64,000 nt of DNA from Telluribacter roseus (GCF_017355915.2 NZ_JAFEUV020000004.1:248001-312000), one strand, 5' to 3'. Shown: positions 8,567 through 18,234, counted from the first letter of the stretch. Program-made: numbers and translations. Notes: generated by a model not told the origin, from the sequence alone.

Positions 8567-11536
8567 TTAGAAGCCCAGGTTAAGACCCAGGGTGAACGTA
8601 CGCGGACGCGGATAGATGCTGTTGTCTATACCACCTCCTACTTCAGGATCCAGACCCGAGTACTTCGTAATGACAAATGCGTTCTGCACGTTGGCGGATA
8701 CCGTAGCTGTCATCCGGTTGTTCAGTACCTTACCCAGGTTATAACCCACGTTCATGTTATCCATACGGAAGAACGACGCATTCTCAATGTAGTAGTCACT
8801 GAAGTACTGCGCGTTGCCGAAGCCGGTGGTCAGGGCATTACGGGTAACGTTGTTGAGGTAGGGGTTAGAGCTAAGCCTGAATACCCCGGCGTTGGAGTTC
8901 ACGTTGTTGTAGGCGTAGTTACCCACGCTGGCCCGCGATACAAATCCGGCGAAGAGTTTGCCATAGGTAAACTGCGACGACAGACCCAGGTAGAAGTCAG
9001 GCTGTGGTGACCGGTAGCGGTAGCGATCGTCAGGCGTAACCTGGCTATCGCCGTTACGATCTACGTACACACCTTCCAGGGGCTGACCCGCCTGGTTGTA
9101 TACCTGCTGATAGGCAAAGAAGGTACTGGTTGGGTACCCTACGGTATGGATCTGGATGGTATTTCCTACACCACCACCGATACCGCCTACCAGTATACCC
9201 GGGAAGGTAGGGTTAGGTACCTTGGTCAGGTTCGTAACGGTGTTGACGTTACGGGTTATGTTAAACGCCACATCCCAGTTGAACGCAGAGGTACGGATAG
9301 GTGTAGCGTTCAGCGTGAGCTCAATACCGCGGTTCTCAATGTTACCTACGTTGGTCAGGATCTGGTTGGTCAGGTTAGAGCCGGCAGGTACCGGTATTAC
9401 GCTGAGCAGATCCTTGGTCTTACGGAAGTAGTATTCGATACTACCCGAAATACGGGCTGGTTTCAGAGCAAAGTCAAGACCGGCGTTATAGGTTTCGGTT
9501 TCTTCCCACTTGATGTTGGCATCGTATCCTTCGGGACGAAGGGTGTTGTAGAAGGTATTACCAAACTGGTACTGAGCGGTGCTCTGGCTGATGGTGTAGC
9601 GGGGCAGGTATGGGTAGTCACCCAGTACATCCTGCTGGCCCGTTACCCCGTAGCCCATACGTAGTTTCAGGTCGGAGATGGCCTCCACATTCTTGAGGAA
9701 ACCTTCCTCGTTGATACGCCAGGCCAGCGCCAGCGACGGGAACAAGCCCCAGCGGTTTTCAGGCGCAAAGCGTGACGAACCATCATTACGCAGGGTAAAG
9801 GTTACCAGGTACTTGTCCATCAGCGAGTAGTTGGCTCTTCCGAAGAAGGAAACCAGCGTATTCTGTGACTTGTAGAAGTAGTCCGTAAATACATCACCTC
9901 TGATGTTGCGGTCCAGGGTATAGTTGTCGCGCAGGAAGTCCTGGTACGAGTACCCACCCATCACGTCGATGCGGCTGTTAATGCCCGGCAGCTCCTTCAC
10001 GTAGTTGAGGTAGAACTCAAGCGTCGTGTTGGTTTTATTCTGCGAGTACACGTTGTCCTGTCCTCCGCGGGCAAACTGCATCCCTACATTGGCCGGTACA
10101 TCTATGGTTCCGTCACTTTTGGATATGTCATAACCCAGGTTCAGGTTGGCCCGCAGCTCCGGCAGGAAGTGGAACTTGTAGTCAAATACGATATTACCAA
10201 TGCTACGGCTTACGTTCGAACGGTCGTCTCGCAGCATCAGCTGAGCGAGTGGGTTGAGCGTAGCCAGTGTATTAGGATTGCCGGTGGCAGGGTCAAGCCA
10301 TTCGAAGTAGCCACCCAGTGTCTCGTTGCCGCTGTATATGGGCTGAGTAGGGTCAAAGAATACGGCGGCTCCGATAGCACCCTGGTTGGCAAATCGGTTG
10401 TTGGTAAGGGCACCTTTCAGGTTGACATCCACTTTGAGGTGGTTGTCAAAGAAAGTAGGTGACAAACCGATAGAAGCGGTAGTACGGCCCATGTTGGATG
10501 TCTTCAGGATACCTTCCTGGTTGAGATAACCCAGTGACACCCGGTAGGGGAGCTTCCTGATACTTCCGCTAATGCTCAGGTTATTATCAGTCGTAAAGGC
10601 GGAGCGATAGATCTGCTTCTGCCAGTCGGTAGTAGCAGTACCCAGCAGAGCTCTCATATTTTCGTTGCCTCTGCTGTTGATCAGGTCTCTGTATTCATCC
10701 GCCGAAAGTACATCCACGGTATTGATAGGACGGGCTACCGAAGCCTGTGTGCTGAAGTTGATAGTCGGACGACCGGAGCTTCCCTTCTTGGTGGTAATCA
10801 GAATAACCCCGTTGGAGGCCCGTGAACCGTAAATGGCAGTAGCCGACGCATCTTTCAGTACCGTCATGCTCTCGATATCGTTCGGGTTGATCATCCCCAG
10901 CGGATTGGCCGCACCCGAGATACCCGAGTTGTCCAGAGGTACTCCGTCCAGTACAATGAGCGGATCGTTATTAGCATTGAGTGACGAACCTCCCCGAATA
11001 CGGATGGTACTTCCGGCACCGGGAGCTCCACCGTTGGGAGTAATCTGTACACCGGCCATTTTACCGGTTACGAGTTGCTCAGGAGTAGTGATCTGTCCCT
11101 TCACGAAGTCTTCGGACGATACCGAAGCTACCGATCCGGTCAGGTCTTTCTTCCGCTGACTACCGTACCCGATTACCACCACCTCGTTCAGCGACTGGGT
11201 ATCATCGGTGAGTTGTACATTCACGGTAGTTTGATTTCCGACGGGTACTGTCTTGCTTGACTTACCGATAAAGCTGTATACCAGTACCGCCGTATCGCTC
11301 TTAACAACGATCGTATAATTACCTTCGATATCGGTTTGAGTACCGTTAAAAGTACCCCTTTCCAGTACCGTTACACCCGGCAGACTGCTACCATCCGTAT
11401 CGGATACTTTACCCGTTACAGTTCGCTGGGCCAGGGCCAGATTAGTAAGTCCGCACAGGACCAAAATGAGGGACGCCCGCAGTAGCGCCAATGGTATTCT
11501 GTATTTTAAAATACTGGTTAGAATTTGTTGATGCAT
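8567..11536 (-). CDS. susC: SusC/RagA family TonB-dependent outer membrane transporter
   Basis: 989 residues. The signal peptide ends LTNLALAQ (residue 37). A carboxypeptidase-regulatory-like domain follows (about 38-120, with TDGSSLPGVTVLERGT), then the plug, opening with LNEVVVIGYGSQRKKDLTGSV and containing the SusC signature GAPGAGSTIRIRGGSSL. A 22-strand barrel ends in Phe (LNLGF), as expected for outer membrane insertion. The transporter imports maltooligosaccharides using TonB-ExbBD energy together with SusD. It is the first gene of the starch operon. The upstream 300 bases contain a promoter-like box and a hairpin. Confidence 0.95.
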   Translation of the reverse strand: MHQQILTSILKYRIPLALLRASLILVLCGLTNLALAQRTVTGKVSDTDGSSLPGVTVLERGTFNGTQTDIEGNYTIVVKSDTAVLVYSFIGKSSKTVPVGNQTTVNVQLTDDTQSLNEVVVIGYGSQRKKDLTGSVASVSSEDFVKGQITTPEQLVTGKMAGVQITPNGGAPGAGSTIRIRGGSSLNANNDPLIVLDGVPLDNSGISGAANPLGMINPNDIESMTVLKDASATAIYGSRASNGVILITTKKGSSGRPTINFSTQASVARPINTVDVLSADEYRDLINSRGNENMRALLGTATTDWQKQIYRSAFTTDNNLSISGSIRKLPYRVSLGYLNQEGILKTSNMGRTTASIGLSPTFFDNHLKVDVNLKGALTNNRFANQGAIGAAVFFDPTQPIYSGNETLGGYFEWLDPATGNPNTLATLNPLAQLMLRDDRSNVSRSIGNIVFDYKFHFLPELRANLNLGYDISKSDGTIDVPANVGMQFARGGQDNVYSQNKTNTTLEFYLNYVKELPGINSRIDVMGGYSYQDFLRDNYTLDRNIRGDVFTDYFYKSQNTLVSFFGRANYSLMDKYLVTFTLRNDGSSRFAPENRWGLFPSLALAWRINEEGFLKNVEAISDLKLRMGYGVTGQQDVLGDYPYLPRYTISQSTAQYQFGNTFYNTLRPEGYDANIKWEETETYNAGLDFALKPARISGSIEYYFRKTKDLLSVIPVPAGSNLTNQILTNVGNIENRGIELTLNATPIRTSAFNWDVAFNITRNVNTVTNLTKVPNPTFPGILVGGIGGGVGNTIQIHTVGYPTSTFFAYQQVYNQAGQPLEGVYVDRNGDSQVTPDDRYRYRSPQPDFYLGLSSQFTYGKLFAGFVSRASVGNYAYNNVNSNAGVFRLSSNPYLNNVTRNALTTGFGNAQYFSDYYIENASFFRMDNMNVGYNLGKVLNNRMTATVSANVQNAFVITKYSGLDPEVGGGIDNSIYPRPRTFTLGLNLGF

Positions 11537-11717
11537 GAGTTAATCAAATGAAAAAGTGACTTTAACGAATAGTTGGTTAATTGGATTATTTAGGGTACTT
11601 CGGTAAATAGGCCCAAGCTGAACATCCTGGCTGTGTTGGTTAGTTCCGCCTGTACAATGGTTCTTTTAAGGCTGGAAAGCCAATCTGTCCACAATGGTTT
11701 TGCCATATTTAATGGGA

Positions 11718-11725
11718 CAAAAGTA
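11718..11725 (-). promoter_or_regulatory. Candidate -7 box of the susC promoter
   Basis: On the minus strand the sequence TACTTTTG fits the Bacteroidota -7 consensus TAnnTTTG and would start transcription about 175 bases before the susC ATG. No TTTG box is seen at the expected upstream distance, as is common in activator-dependent promoters. The rest of the 319-base gap (11537-11855) holds no gene. Confidence 0.35.
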
Positions 11726-11821
11726 CAGTGGTAGGAATAGAGCGTCGCCCCATTTTGTATTTAACCTATAAAAAATAGAATAGAGTATAATGGCTTGACA
11801 AATAGCTACTTAGGTGGTGGT

Positions 11822-11852
11822 ACAAGTACCGCTTTATGAAAGCGGTACTTGT
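11822..11852. terminator. Perfect 14-bp hairpin between regulator stop and susC promoter
   Basis: Arms 11822-11835 and 11839-11852 pair perfectly around a 3-base loop, four bases after the regulator's stop codon. Neither strand has a strong T-run after the stem, so it may be a transcript-end hairpin or a palindromic protein-binding site. Confidence 0.5.
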
Positions 11853-11855
11853 TTA

Positions 11856-13748
11856 TTAGCCATTTGTAACTGATTCGAAGTACTCGCGCGGCGTTTGATT
11901 GGTAATTTTTTTGAAGGATCGGTTGAAGGCCGTTTTGGAGTTGAAGCCTACTTCATACGCCAGACTGAGGAAGGTAAGGTTGTGATTCCGGGGATCATTG
12001 ATCAGCCGCTTGAATTCCTCAATCCGATATGAATTTATAAAGTCAAAGAAGTTCTTCTCGAAGTGCTCGTTGATGATCCGTGACAGCAGGTGGGAAGGCA
12101 TATCAACCTGACCAGCCAGTTCCGCCAGACTCAACTTCGGATTAACATAGGGCTTGTTTGCATCCATATGTTTTTCCAGCTTTTCGATGTGCGGAGCCAG
12201 GTTCTCTTTTTCCTCAATCGGATCCGTATCCGCCTTGACTTCTTTTAGCATACTCTGCCCCACGGAAGTATCCAGCACATCATCAAAAATAGACAGCGGG
12301 CGAGGGGCCGCCTTAAAGGTCTCGGGCTGGTGAATGGCAAAGTACCCCACAAAGTAGGGGATAATCGAAAAAGCCAGCCAGATTACATCTACGCTACTTT
12401 CGATCAGACTGGTCAGATCAACATCAAAAAGCCAGTGGGCCGCCAGTAGCACGTACATAAATCCCCACAGACACAGACACACAAACTGGAGTATACCTAC
12501 CGTATTGAGGTACTGCAGGTTCTGATCGTACGACAGGTTGGTCTGGAAGTCGGCCCGGTAGGTATTGAGGGTACGACGGAACAGGAGCCAGTAGTAGCCA
12601 TTCCAGAGCAGCCCCAGAAAACCAAATGTGATGAATAGTAGCAGGATGTCCGCTTCCTGATTCATCAGGTTCAGTAAGAACACCTTGTCGCTCCGGAGCA
12701 GGTAGGGGAGGTACACAAAGAACTGAATCAGGAACGGGATGAAGTGCAGGTACCACCGCGAGGGCAGCCGTTTTACGTTGAACAGCAGCTTAAGCAGGTA
12801 GAAATAAAACAGCGGCGCGTACACAAACAGGATAAAGTCAGGCAGCAGAATCAGCTTGGGCGATACATTGACAAATACCTGGTAGTTACTCATCAGGTAA
12901 AGCAGAATCATCAGTGACGACAGCCCGAGTGTAATCATGAGCCAGCGGTTAGCCTCCCGGTTATAGGAGTGGATGGAGGGAATGGCTACTATCAGCAGGA
13001 TACCCTGAAACACCGAGAACAGCAGTAGCAGGTCGTACAGGGAAAAGAAATGAAGGGTACCCATCATATCTTCCCAGCCGGCTATATCTACCTGTATGGT
13101 GTTGTCATTGGTAGTGGCATTGGGAAAAAACACGCGGTTGGGCAGCGCTTTGCCACTCTCCCGGGCTTCTACCGACTCCCAGTTTCCCCGCGTAAATTTG
13201 TACTCGATCCTATCAAGCTCGGTGTATACCTTTACCTGATAGGTACCGTCTACCTTTTTTTCCAGTTTGAAGTTCCTGTCACCCGGATTCCAGTTATTAA
13301 AGTTGCCGGTAATGTACAGGTTGGCATCGTGGGGTGTTTTTTCGGGTAGCTGGCGTACAACGAAGGTATAGCCATTCTCCCAGCCCTCGATGGTTACCTG
13401 GATAGTACTCGTAGAGTCAGCTGAGCGTGAATAAATACGATTGGTAAACGGCTCACCCGCGGCAGATCCTTCTACCAGGGTCCAGGTACCCTGGGTGAAC
13501 TTATAGGCAAAGCGATCCGGAACATGGTCAAGTACTATGGAGTAAGTACCATCCGGATGTTGAGTAAGGGCGTATTCCGGATTGCCGGGATTCCAGTTGT
13601 TGAAGTCCGCCGCCAGGTACAGGGGCTTATCAGGGGCAGGTAGCGCGGCTTTTACCTGCACCTCTATCCTGACCTGAGCCTGACCTACAAGGGGAATACC
13701 GAATGCAAAAACAGATAAAAGAAATATATAGAAAATAGACTTGCTCAT
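11856..13748 (-). CDS. Membrane-embedded AraC-family regulator with two starch-binding-like domains
   Basis: I start this at the ATG at 13746-13748 (630 residues) because it opens a clean signal peptide (MSKSIFYIFLLSVFAFGIPL, cut after AQA near 24); an ATG 18 codons upstream is less likely. Two tandem domains at about 26-125 and 130-225 share DFNNWNPG / NFNNWNPGD, DGTY, YKFT.G.W..VE and NR, resembling CBM20/CBM48 glycogen- and starch-binding folds. Seven hydrophobic segments follow (about 232-472). Residues 525-625 are an AraC HTH pair ending FNSKTAFNRSFKKITNQTPREYF. The order periplasmic sugar-binding, 7TM, cytoplasmic DNA-binding suggests a one-component sensor that turns on the adjacent sus genes. 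The sugar-binding role and topology are inferred. Confidence 0.8.
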   Translation of the reverse strand: MSKSIFYIFLLSVFAFGIPLVGQAQVRIEVQVKAALPAPDKPLYLAADFNNWNPGNPEYALTQHPDGTYSIVLDHVPDRFAYKFTQGTWTLVEGSAAGEPFTNRIYSRSADSTSTIQVTIEGWENGYTFVVRQLPEKTPHDANLYITGNFNNWNPGDRNFKLEKKVDGTYQVKVYTELDRIEYKFTRGNWESVEARESGKALPNRVFFPNATTNDNTIQVDIAGWEDMMGTLHFFSLYDLLLLFSVFQGILLIVAIPSIHSYNREANRWLMITLGLSSLMILLYLMSNYQVFVNVSPKLILLPDFILFVYAPLFYFYLLKLLFNVKRLPSRWYLHFIPFLIQFFVYLPYLLRSDKVFLLNLMNQEADILLLFITFGFLGLLWNGYYWLLFRRTLNTYRADFQTNLSYDQNLQYLNTVGILQFVCLCLWGFMYVLLAAHWLFDVDLTSLIESSVDVIWLAFSIIPYFVGYFAIHQPETFKAAPRPLSIFDDVLDTSVGQSMLKEVKADTDPIEEKENLAPHIEKLEKHMDANKPYVNPKLSLAELAGQVDMPSHLLSRIINEHFEKNFFDFINSYRIEEFKRLINDPRNHNLTFLSLAYEVGFNSKTAFNRSFKKITNQTPREYFESVTNG

Positions 13749-13858
13749 AGGAAAAACAAACAGCAGCAAGTAGTACAACACTAGCTGCCATGCATATAGC
13801 ATACTAACACCAGCTGACCTGGTAAAATGCCGCCGATGCGGGAAAAGATTAGATTTAA

Positions 13859-14470
13859 TTAGTAGGTCTGAAGTACTTTGAGACGGTTCCGGTTATTGAT
13901 CCGGTACGAGGGGAAGCTAAGCTTGTAGCAAAGTACGCCCGTGGCGATAAGTCCGCCGCCAACGGCCAGTGAACGGGTATCAGTCGTAAACCGCCGGTTG
14001 TCGATGCCGGGATTCAGGAAGTCAGCTGCGGAGTAGATAACTCCGGCAAGGGGAAGCAGAAAGGCCCCCTGCGTAACCCAGGGAATGCGGTGGCTTGTTT
14101 TGATGCGTTTGACCTGCTTGAAAGTGATGGGGACGTAGTCCATCCGGCGGGCTACTTCATCAATAACCACTATACTGAATGTGCTGTCGGAGACGCTATG
14201 GATACTTTCGTTGTACTTTTTACGATCGCTGCGGAGCCGGAATTTGATATCATCTCCCGGAAAAAAGCGGTACCTCCTGAAGGTGCCAATCATAGGAGAC
14301 GCATCAAGTACCAGGTAGCGCTGGCCCGGCTTGGTAATAGAGCGGTTGGAGGGATTTCGCTTCAGGAGTAGTTCCTCACTGCTGAGGGCTCCTTCGGGGG
14401 TATAGTGATCCTGGGCGGCAAGGGGAATCGCTGCTAGTAAAACAAAGAATATGGCAAGTACTTGTATCAT
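13859..14470 (-). CDS. Conserved hypothetical exported or membrane protein
   Basis: 203 residues with an N-terminal signal peptide (MIQVLAIFFVLLAAIPLAAQ). The mature part has a small beta-rich segment (YLVLDASPMIGTFRRYRFFPGDDIKFRL, shown here only as the region around residues 48-76), a VPITFKQVKRIKTSH motif, then two probable membrane segments near 130-150 and 170-190. I do not recognise a named family. It is transcribed in the same direction as the regulator but 57 bases or more away, with no clear functional link. Confidence 0.7.
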   Translation of the reverse strand: MIQVLAIFFVLLAAIPLAAQDHYTPEGALSSEELLLKRNPSNRSITKPGQRYLVLDASPMIGTFRRYRFFPGDDIKFRLRSDRKKYNESIHSVSDSTFSIVVIDEVARRMDYVPITFKQVKRIKTSHRIPWVTQGAFLLPLAGVIYSAADFLNPGIDNRRFTTDTRSLAVGGGLIATGVLCYKLSFPSYRINNRNRLKVLQTY

Positions 14471-14564
14471 CCCTGGCCCCTTTTTTCGACTATAAGGAAA
14501 CTTCCTCTTTAAAACTAAACGGGCAGTATGTCAGGTTTGTTGCGAAAAAAGGCCGAAAATCAAA

Positions 14565-15191
14565 CTAACTTACCTCAGCTCTTTCCTCCACTACGGTGGC
14601 TTTTACCGATACTCCACCCGACACGATCATCTTCATAATGTCGGCACTGGTAGCGTTAAGCAGCGTTACATTCTCGATAGGTACAATAAACAACTCCCCC
14701 GAAAAAGCGTAGGAGTGAGGCAGGTACACGGCTATGAAGTCCTTGATATGCAGGTGACTCAGGTCCGTCTGGGTGATGAAGCCCAGCTTTCTGATGTCGG
14801 AGTCGCGGTTGATGGTCACGAGCACGGGCTGGTTAAATTTCTTCTTGTCTCCCACAAAGGCCGTGATCAGGTCCTTGATCGAATAGTAGATGATACTTAC
14901 GAGCGGAATTTTGCGCAGGAGCCCTTCGCTGAATTTGAAAAAGGACTGTGGTACTACCGTTGAGAAAAAGAAGCCCAGCATGATAATGCCCGACAGGATG
15001 ATCAGTACCCCGAGGCCCGGCAGATACACCGACCGTTTTTCGGATACGGGTATATAGATAGGCAGGATACTATCCAGAAACTCTATCCCCGACCAGATGA
15101 TCAGGATGGTAAAGTACGTAGGCGCTACCAGCACAAGTCCTCTTACAAAGTAGTTGAGGATTCGTTTAAGAAAAGCATTTTGGATCTCCAT
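14565..15191 (-). CDS. DUF502 family membrane protein
   Basis: 208 residues with two strong membrane segments (about 16-38 and 54-78) and a soluble C-terminal half. Signatures of DUF502 are visible: VLVAPTYFTILIIW, IPLVSIIYYSIKDLI, and the glycine-containing FSGELFIVPIENV near residue 165. The role is unknown across the family; plant members (COV/LCV) affect vesicle trafficking, which does not help here. It stands alone between two unrelated genes. Confidence 0.85.
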   Translation of the reverse strand: MEIQNAFLKRILNYFVRGLVLVAPTYFTILIIWSGIEFLDSILPIYIPVSEKRSVYLPGLGVLIILSGIIMLGFFFSTVVPQSFFKFSEGLLRKIPLVSIIYYSIKDLITAFVGDKKKFNQPVLVTINRDSDIRKLGFITQTDLSHLHIKDFIAVYLPHSYAFSGELFIVPIENVTLLNATSADIMKMIVSGGVSVKATVVEERAEVS

Positions 15192-15530
15192 AGATTGCGG
15201 AGTAATGGGTAAAGGTTATTTATAGCTATATAAAATGCTCATTTATCTGCCACACATGTATCTCGTCGGAGCTGCTCCTGCTGTAGTAGTCAACCCGGCA
15301 ATACCGGAGTAGGTTCCCCAAAATGAGACGAATACACTACCGTTTAATAAATTGTATTTTCCCGTAATCACCTCCGGAAGCGTCCACTGTCTTACGGATT
15401 AGCGAAGCTTATTTCGAAAGGTACTTTGTAACAAGTCTGGCTATTCTGATATTTGCGGCATTCTATTTACAAAGTTGAAAATAATATATTTTAAATAGAA
15501 GGATATAACTCCTCATTTATAATTATTTAT
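15192..15530. other. Intergenic region, no gene seen
   Basis: A 339-base gap between divergent genes (DUF502 leftward, dehydrogenase rightward). The last 60 bases before the dehydrogenase start are very AT-rich. No RNA gene, repeat or convincing promoter box was found. Confidence 0.6.
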
Positions 15531-16607
15531 ATGTATCAGGCCGACTATTTACAACGTTTTACGGAGGAGGTTTTCAAAAGTATAGGGTGTCCGGATGATC
15601 AGGCCGCTCTGGCCGCCGAAGTTTTGGTAAGTGCGGATCTGCGCGGAGTCGATTCACACGGCATCGCCCGGCTGGCTGGTTACGTACGTCTGTATGATCA
15701 CGGTCGTCTCAATCCTGCTCCCAATATACGTGTAGTCCACGAGACACCCAGCACGGCCGTTGTAGACGGAGACCGCGGTCTGGGCCTGGTCGTAGCTCCC
15801 AAAGCCATGCACATTGCCATGGAAAAAGCGGAGAAGGTAGGATCAGGCTGGATCTCCGTCCGTAATTCCAACCATTTTGGCATCGCGGGGTACCATGCTA
15901 TGATGGCCCTTGAGAAAGATATGATCGGCTGGACCATGACCAATGCCGCTCCGCTGGTGGTACCTACCTTTTCGCTGGACAAGATGCTGGGTACTAATCC
16001 GGTGGCCGTAGCCGTACCCGCTCAGGACGAACCCCCTTTTGTAGCGGACTTCGCCTCCACGGCCGTAGCGTATGGTAAGTTTGAAATCCTGCAGCGCAAG
16101 GGGCTACCTGCTCCGCTGGGCTGGGCGCAGGATGCCGACGGCCAGCCTACCACCGACTCCAACGCCGTAAAGAGCGGGGGAGGGCTGCTTCCGCTGGGGT
16201 CGGATCGGGAGCACGGCAGCCACAAAGGCTATGGCCTGGGAGCCATCGTGGATATATTTTCCGGAGTACTATCGGGTGCCAACTATGGCCCGTGGGTACC
16301 GCCTTTCGCGACGGCTGGCTTTATGGCCGCGCAGGAGGGAGTGGGCATGGGCACCGGACACTTTCTGGGCGCTATGCGCGTTGATGGATTCCGGCCAGCC
16401 GACGAATTCAAGAGCCACATGGACAACTGGATCCGGGCGTTCCGGAAAGCCAGAGCTGTGGAGGGCAAGCAGGTACTGATACCGGGTGATCCGGAGCGGG
16501 AGACCGAGGCGCTGCGCCGTAAGGAAGGCATCGATCTGCTGCCGCCGGTGGTACAGTCGCTTAGTGAGCTGGCACAACGCTTTGGGCTCGACTTTGAAGC
16601 ACAATAA
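15531..16607 (+). CDS. Ldh family (malate/L-lactate/ureidoglycolate-type) NAD(P)-dependent dehydrogenase
   Basis: 358 residues, matching the Ldh_2 family (MdhA, YlbC/AllD, ComC), which differs in fold from classical malate dehydrogenase. Visible signatures are VSADLRGVDSHGIARL near the N-terminus, the active-site VRNSNHFGIAGYHAM, and GTNPVAVAVPAQDEPPFVADFAST. The later KGYGLGAIVDIFSGVLSGA is typical of the cofactor- and dimer-forming part. It oxidises a 2-hydroxy acid; the substrate cannot be assigned. Intact and monocistronic, 116 bases before mltG. Confidence 0.9.
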   Translation: MYQADYLQRFTEEVFKSIGCPDDQAALAAEVLVSADLRGVDSHGIARLAGYVRLYDHGRLNPAPNIRVVHETPSTAVVDGDRGLGLVVAPKAMHIAMEKAEKVGSGWISVRNSNHFGIAGYHAMMALEKDMIGWTMTNAAPLVVPTFSLDKMLGTNPVAVAVPAQDEPPFVADFASTAVAYGKFEILQRKGLPAPLGWAQDADGQPTTDSNAVKSGGGLLPLGSDREHGSHKGYGLGAIVDIFSGVLSGANYGPWVPPFATAGFMAAQEGVGMGTGHFLGAMRVDGFRPADEFKSHMDNWIRAFRKARAVEGKQVLIPGDPERETEALRRKEGIDLLPPVVQSLSELAQRFGLDFEAQ

Positions 16608-16722
16608 TCCGGCTGGCTCTAAAATTGTATGAACGATTTCAACCTAAAATAACCATATAACCCGTTGGTAGTACAAGGTTTACATCCTGAACAGTTAACA
16701 GATTTACAAATTATAGATACCT

Positions 16723-17757
16723 ATGTCTCGTAATTTTAAGATAGGAATATTCATTACTCTGGCGATTCTCGTCACTACGTTCACCTTTTATTTCTGGCAG
16801 ATTTTCAAAACGCCGAACTTACAGTTAGAGAAGGAAGACAGCTTTGTGCTGCTTATTCCCGAAAAAGCTACCTACCAGACCGTACTGGATACCCTTAAGA
16901 AGCACGAGGTTGTCAATGACTACGTGTCGTTCCAGTTTCTGGCCAAGCTGCTCGACTATCCTGAAAGCATAAAGCCGGGACGGTATGTGATCAAGCCCAA
17001 CACGCCTAACTACCCCATCATCAAAAAGCTGAAAGCGGGAGATCAGGATGCTGTAAAGCTTACCTTTAATAACATACGCCTCAAGGACGACCTCATAGCC
17101 CGCATTGGGCCCCGGTTTGCCTTTGGAGCTGAAGGGCTGCGTGAGGCCCTGAATAGCCCGGAGGTGAGCCAGAAGTACGGCTTCGATACGGTGACGGTGG
17201 TATCTATGTTCCTGCCCAATACCTATGAGATATACTGGAATGTATCGACTGAGAAGTTCCTGGACCGTATGCACAGCGAGTACGAGAAGTTCTGGACGGA
17301 TGAGCGTAAGGCCAAAGCCAAGGCTATGAACATGACCCCTACCCAAGTAACCGTACTGGCGTCGATCGTGGAGGCCGAAACCAAGAAAGAAGATGAAAAA
17401 CCACGCGTAGCCGGTGTATACCTCAACCGCATGGAGCAGGGCATGCCTCTGCAGGCTGACCCTACTATAGTATTTGCCTGGCGTGATTTCTCTATTCGTC
17501 GGGTACTCAACTACCACACGCAGATCAAGTCCCCCTACAATACCTACCGCAATGTAGGTCTGCCTCCGGGGCCTATCAATCTGCCGGCACCTACCTCTAT
17601 CGATGCCGTACTGAATCGCGAGGACCACAAGTACATCTATTTCTGTGCGCGGGCCGACTTCTCGGGCTACCATGCCTTTGCCGAGAACTACGAGGATCAC
17701 ATGAAAAACGCCCGTGACTACCAGCAGGCACTCAACCGGCTGAACATTAAGCAGTAA
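16723..17757 (+). CDS. mltG: Endolytic murein transglycosylase
   Basis: 344 residues. One N-terminal membrane helix (10-26) anchors a periplasmic enzyme with a LysM-like region and the YceG catalytic domain. Motifs include MFLPNTYEIYW, the catalytic VLASIVEAET (E217), VAGVYLNRMEQGMPLQADPT and YNTYRNVGLPPGPI. MltG cuts nascent glycan strands and so fixes their length. A strong hairpin terminator follows 8 bases after the stop, so the downstream thioesterase is probably transcribed separately or by readthrough. Confidence 0.95.
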   Translation: MSRNFKIGIFITLAILVTTFTFYFWQIFKTPNLQLEKEDSFVLLIPEKATYQTVLDTLKKHEVVNDYVSFQFLAKLLDYPESIKPGRYVIKPNTPNYPIIKKLKAGDQDAVKLTFNNIRLKDDLIARIGPRFAFGAEGLREALNSPEVSQKYGFDTVTVVSMFLPNTYEIYWNVSTEKFLDRMHSEYEKFWTDERKAKAKAMNMTPTQVTVLASIVEAETKKEDEKPRVAGVYLNRMEQGMPLQADPTIVFAWRDFSIRRVLNYHTQIKSPYNTYRNVGLPPGPINLPAPTSIDAVLNREDHKYIYFCARADFSGYHAFAENYEDHMKNARDYQQALNRLNIKQ

Positions 17758-17765
17758 CCAGTAGA

Positions 17766-17794
17766 AGTGGCCCCGTAAGGGGCCACTGGTTTTT
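17766..17794 (+). terminator. Terminator of mltG
   Basis: A 9-bp GC-rich perfect stem (17766-17774 with 17779-17787), a GTAA tetraloop, then GG and five T residues. It ends 12 bases before the next start codon. Confidence 0.9.
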
Positions 17795-17806
17795 AATAAC
17801 TTTTTC

Positions 17807-18226
17807 ATGTTTACCTACGAAGTAACAGGTATCCGGGTGCGATACGCCGATACCGACCAGATGGGGTATGTGTACTACGGCAACTACGCGCGCTACTACG
17901 AGATAGGGCGGGTAGAAGCACTCCGTACTCTGGATTACCATTATAAGGAAATGGAGGATTCGGGTGTGATGATGCCCGTGTACGAGAGTCGGTTTAGGTA
18001 CCTGAAGCCCGCGCGGTACGATGACCTGCTCACGATCAAGGTCATTATTCGGACACTACCCACGGCTCGGGTAGTATTTGACTATGAAATCTGGAATCAG
18101 GATGGTATATTGCTAAATGTTGGTGAAACCACGCTGGTTTTTCAGCGCCGGGATTCGGGCCGCTTATGTGCTGCCCCGCCGGCTTTGTTAGATAAACTGC
18201 GTCCGTACTTTCAGGGCGCTAACTAA
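17807..18226 (+). CDS. YbgC/FadM-type acyl-CoA thioesterase (hotdog fold)
   Basis: 139 residues, standard for the 4-hydroxybenzoyl-CoA thioesterase family. The motif VRYADTDQMGYVYYGNYARYYEIGR (residues 8-32) carries the catalytic Asp (YADTDQMG) and the hotdog helix; GETTLVFQRRDSGR lies near the end. It hydrolyses acyl-CoA or acyl-ACP thioesters; substrate chain length is unknown. The gene for a YihY-type membrane protein starts 8 bases after its stop, so the two are probably cotranscribed. Confidence 0.9.
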   Translation: MFTYEVTGIRVRYADTDQMGYVYYGNYARYYEIGRVEALRTLDYHYKEMEDSGVMMPVYESRFRYLKPARYDDLLTIKVIIRTLPTARVVFDYEIWNQDGILLNVGETTLVFQRRDSGRLCAAPPALLDKLRPYFQGAN

Positions 18227-18234
18227 AAAGCCTG

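Noticed and set aside
16825-17808. 327-codon antisense frame inside mltG
   Set aside because: mltG is conserved throughout; the antisense frame crosses the terminator and has no domain.
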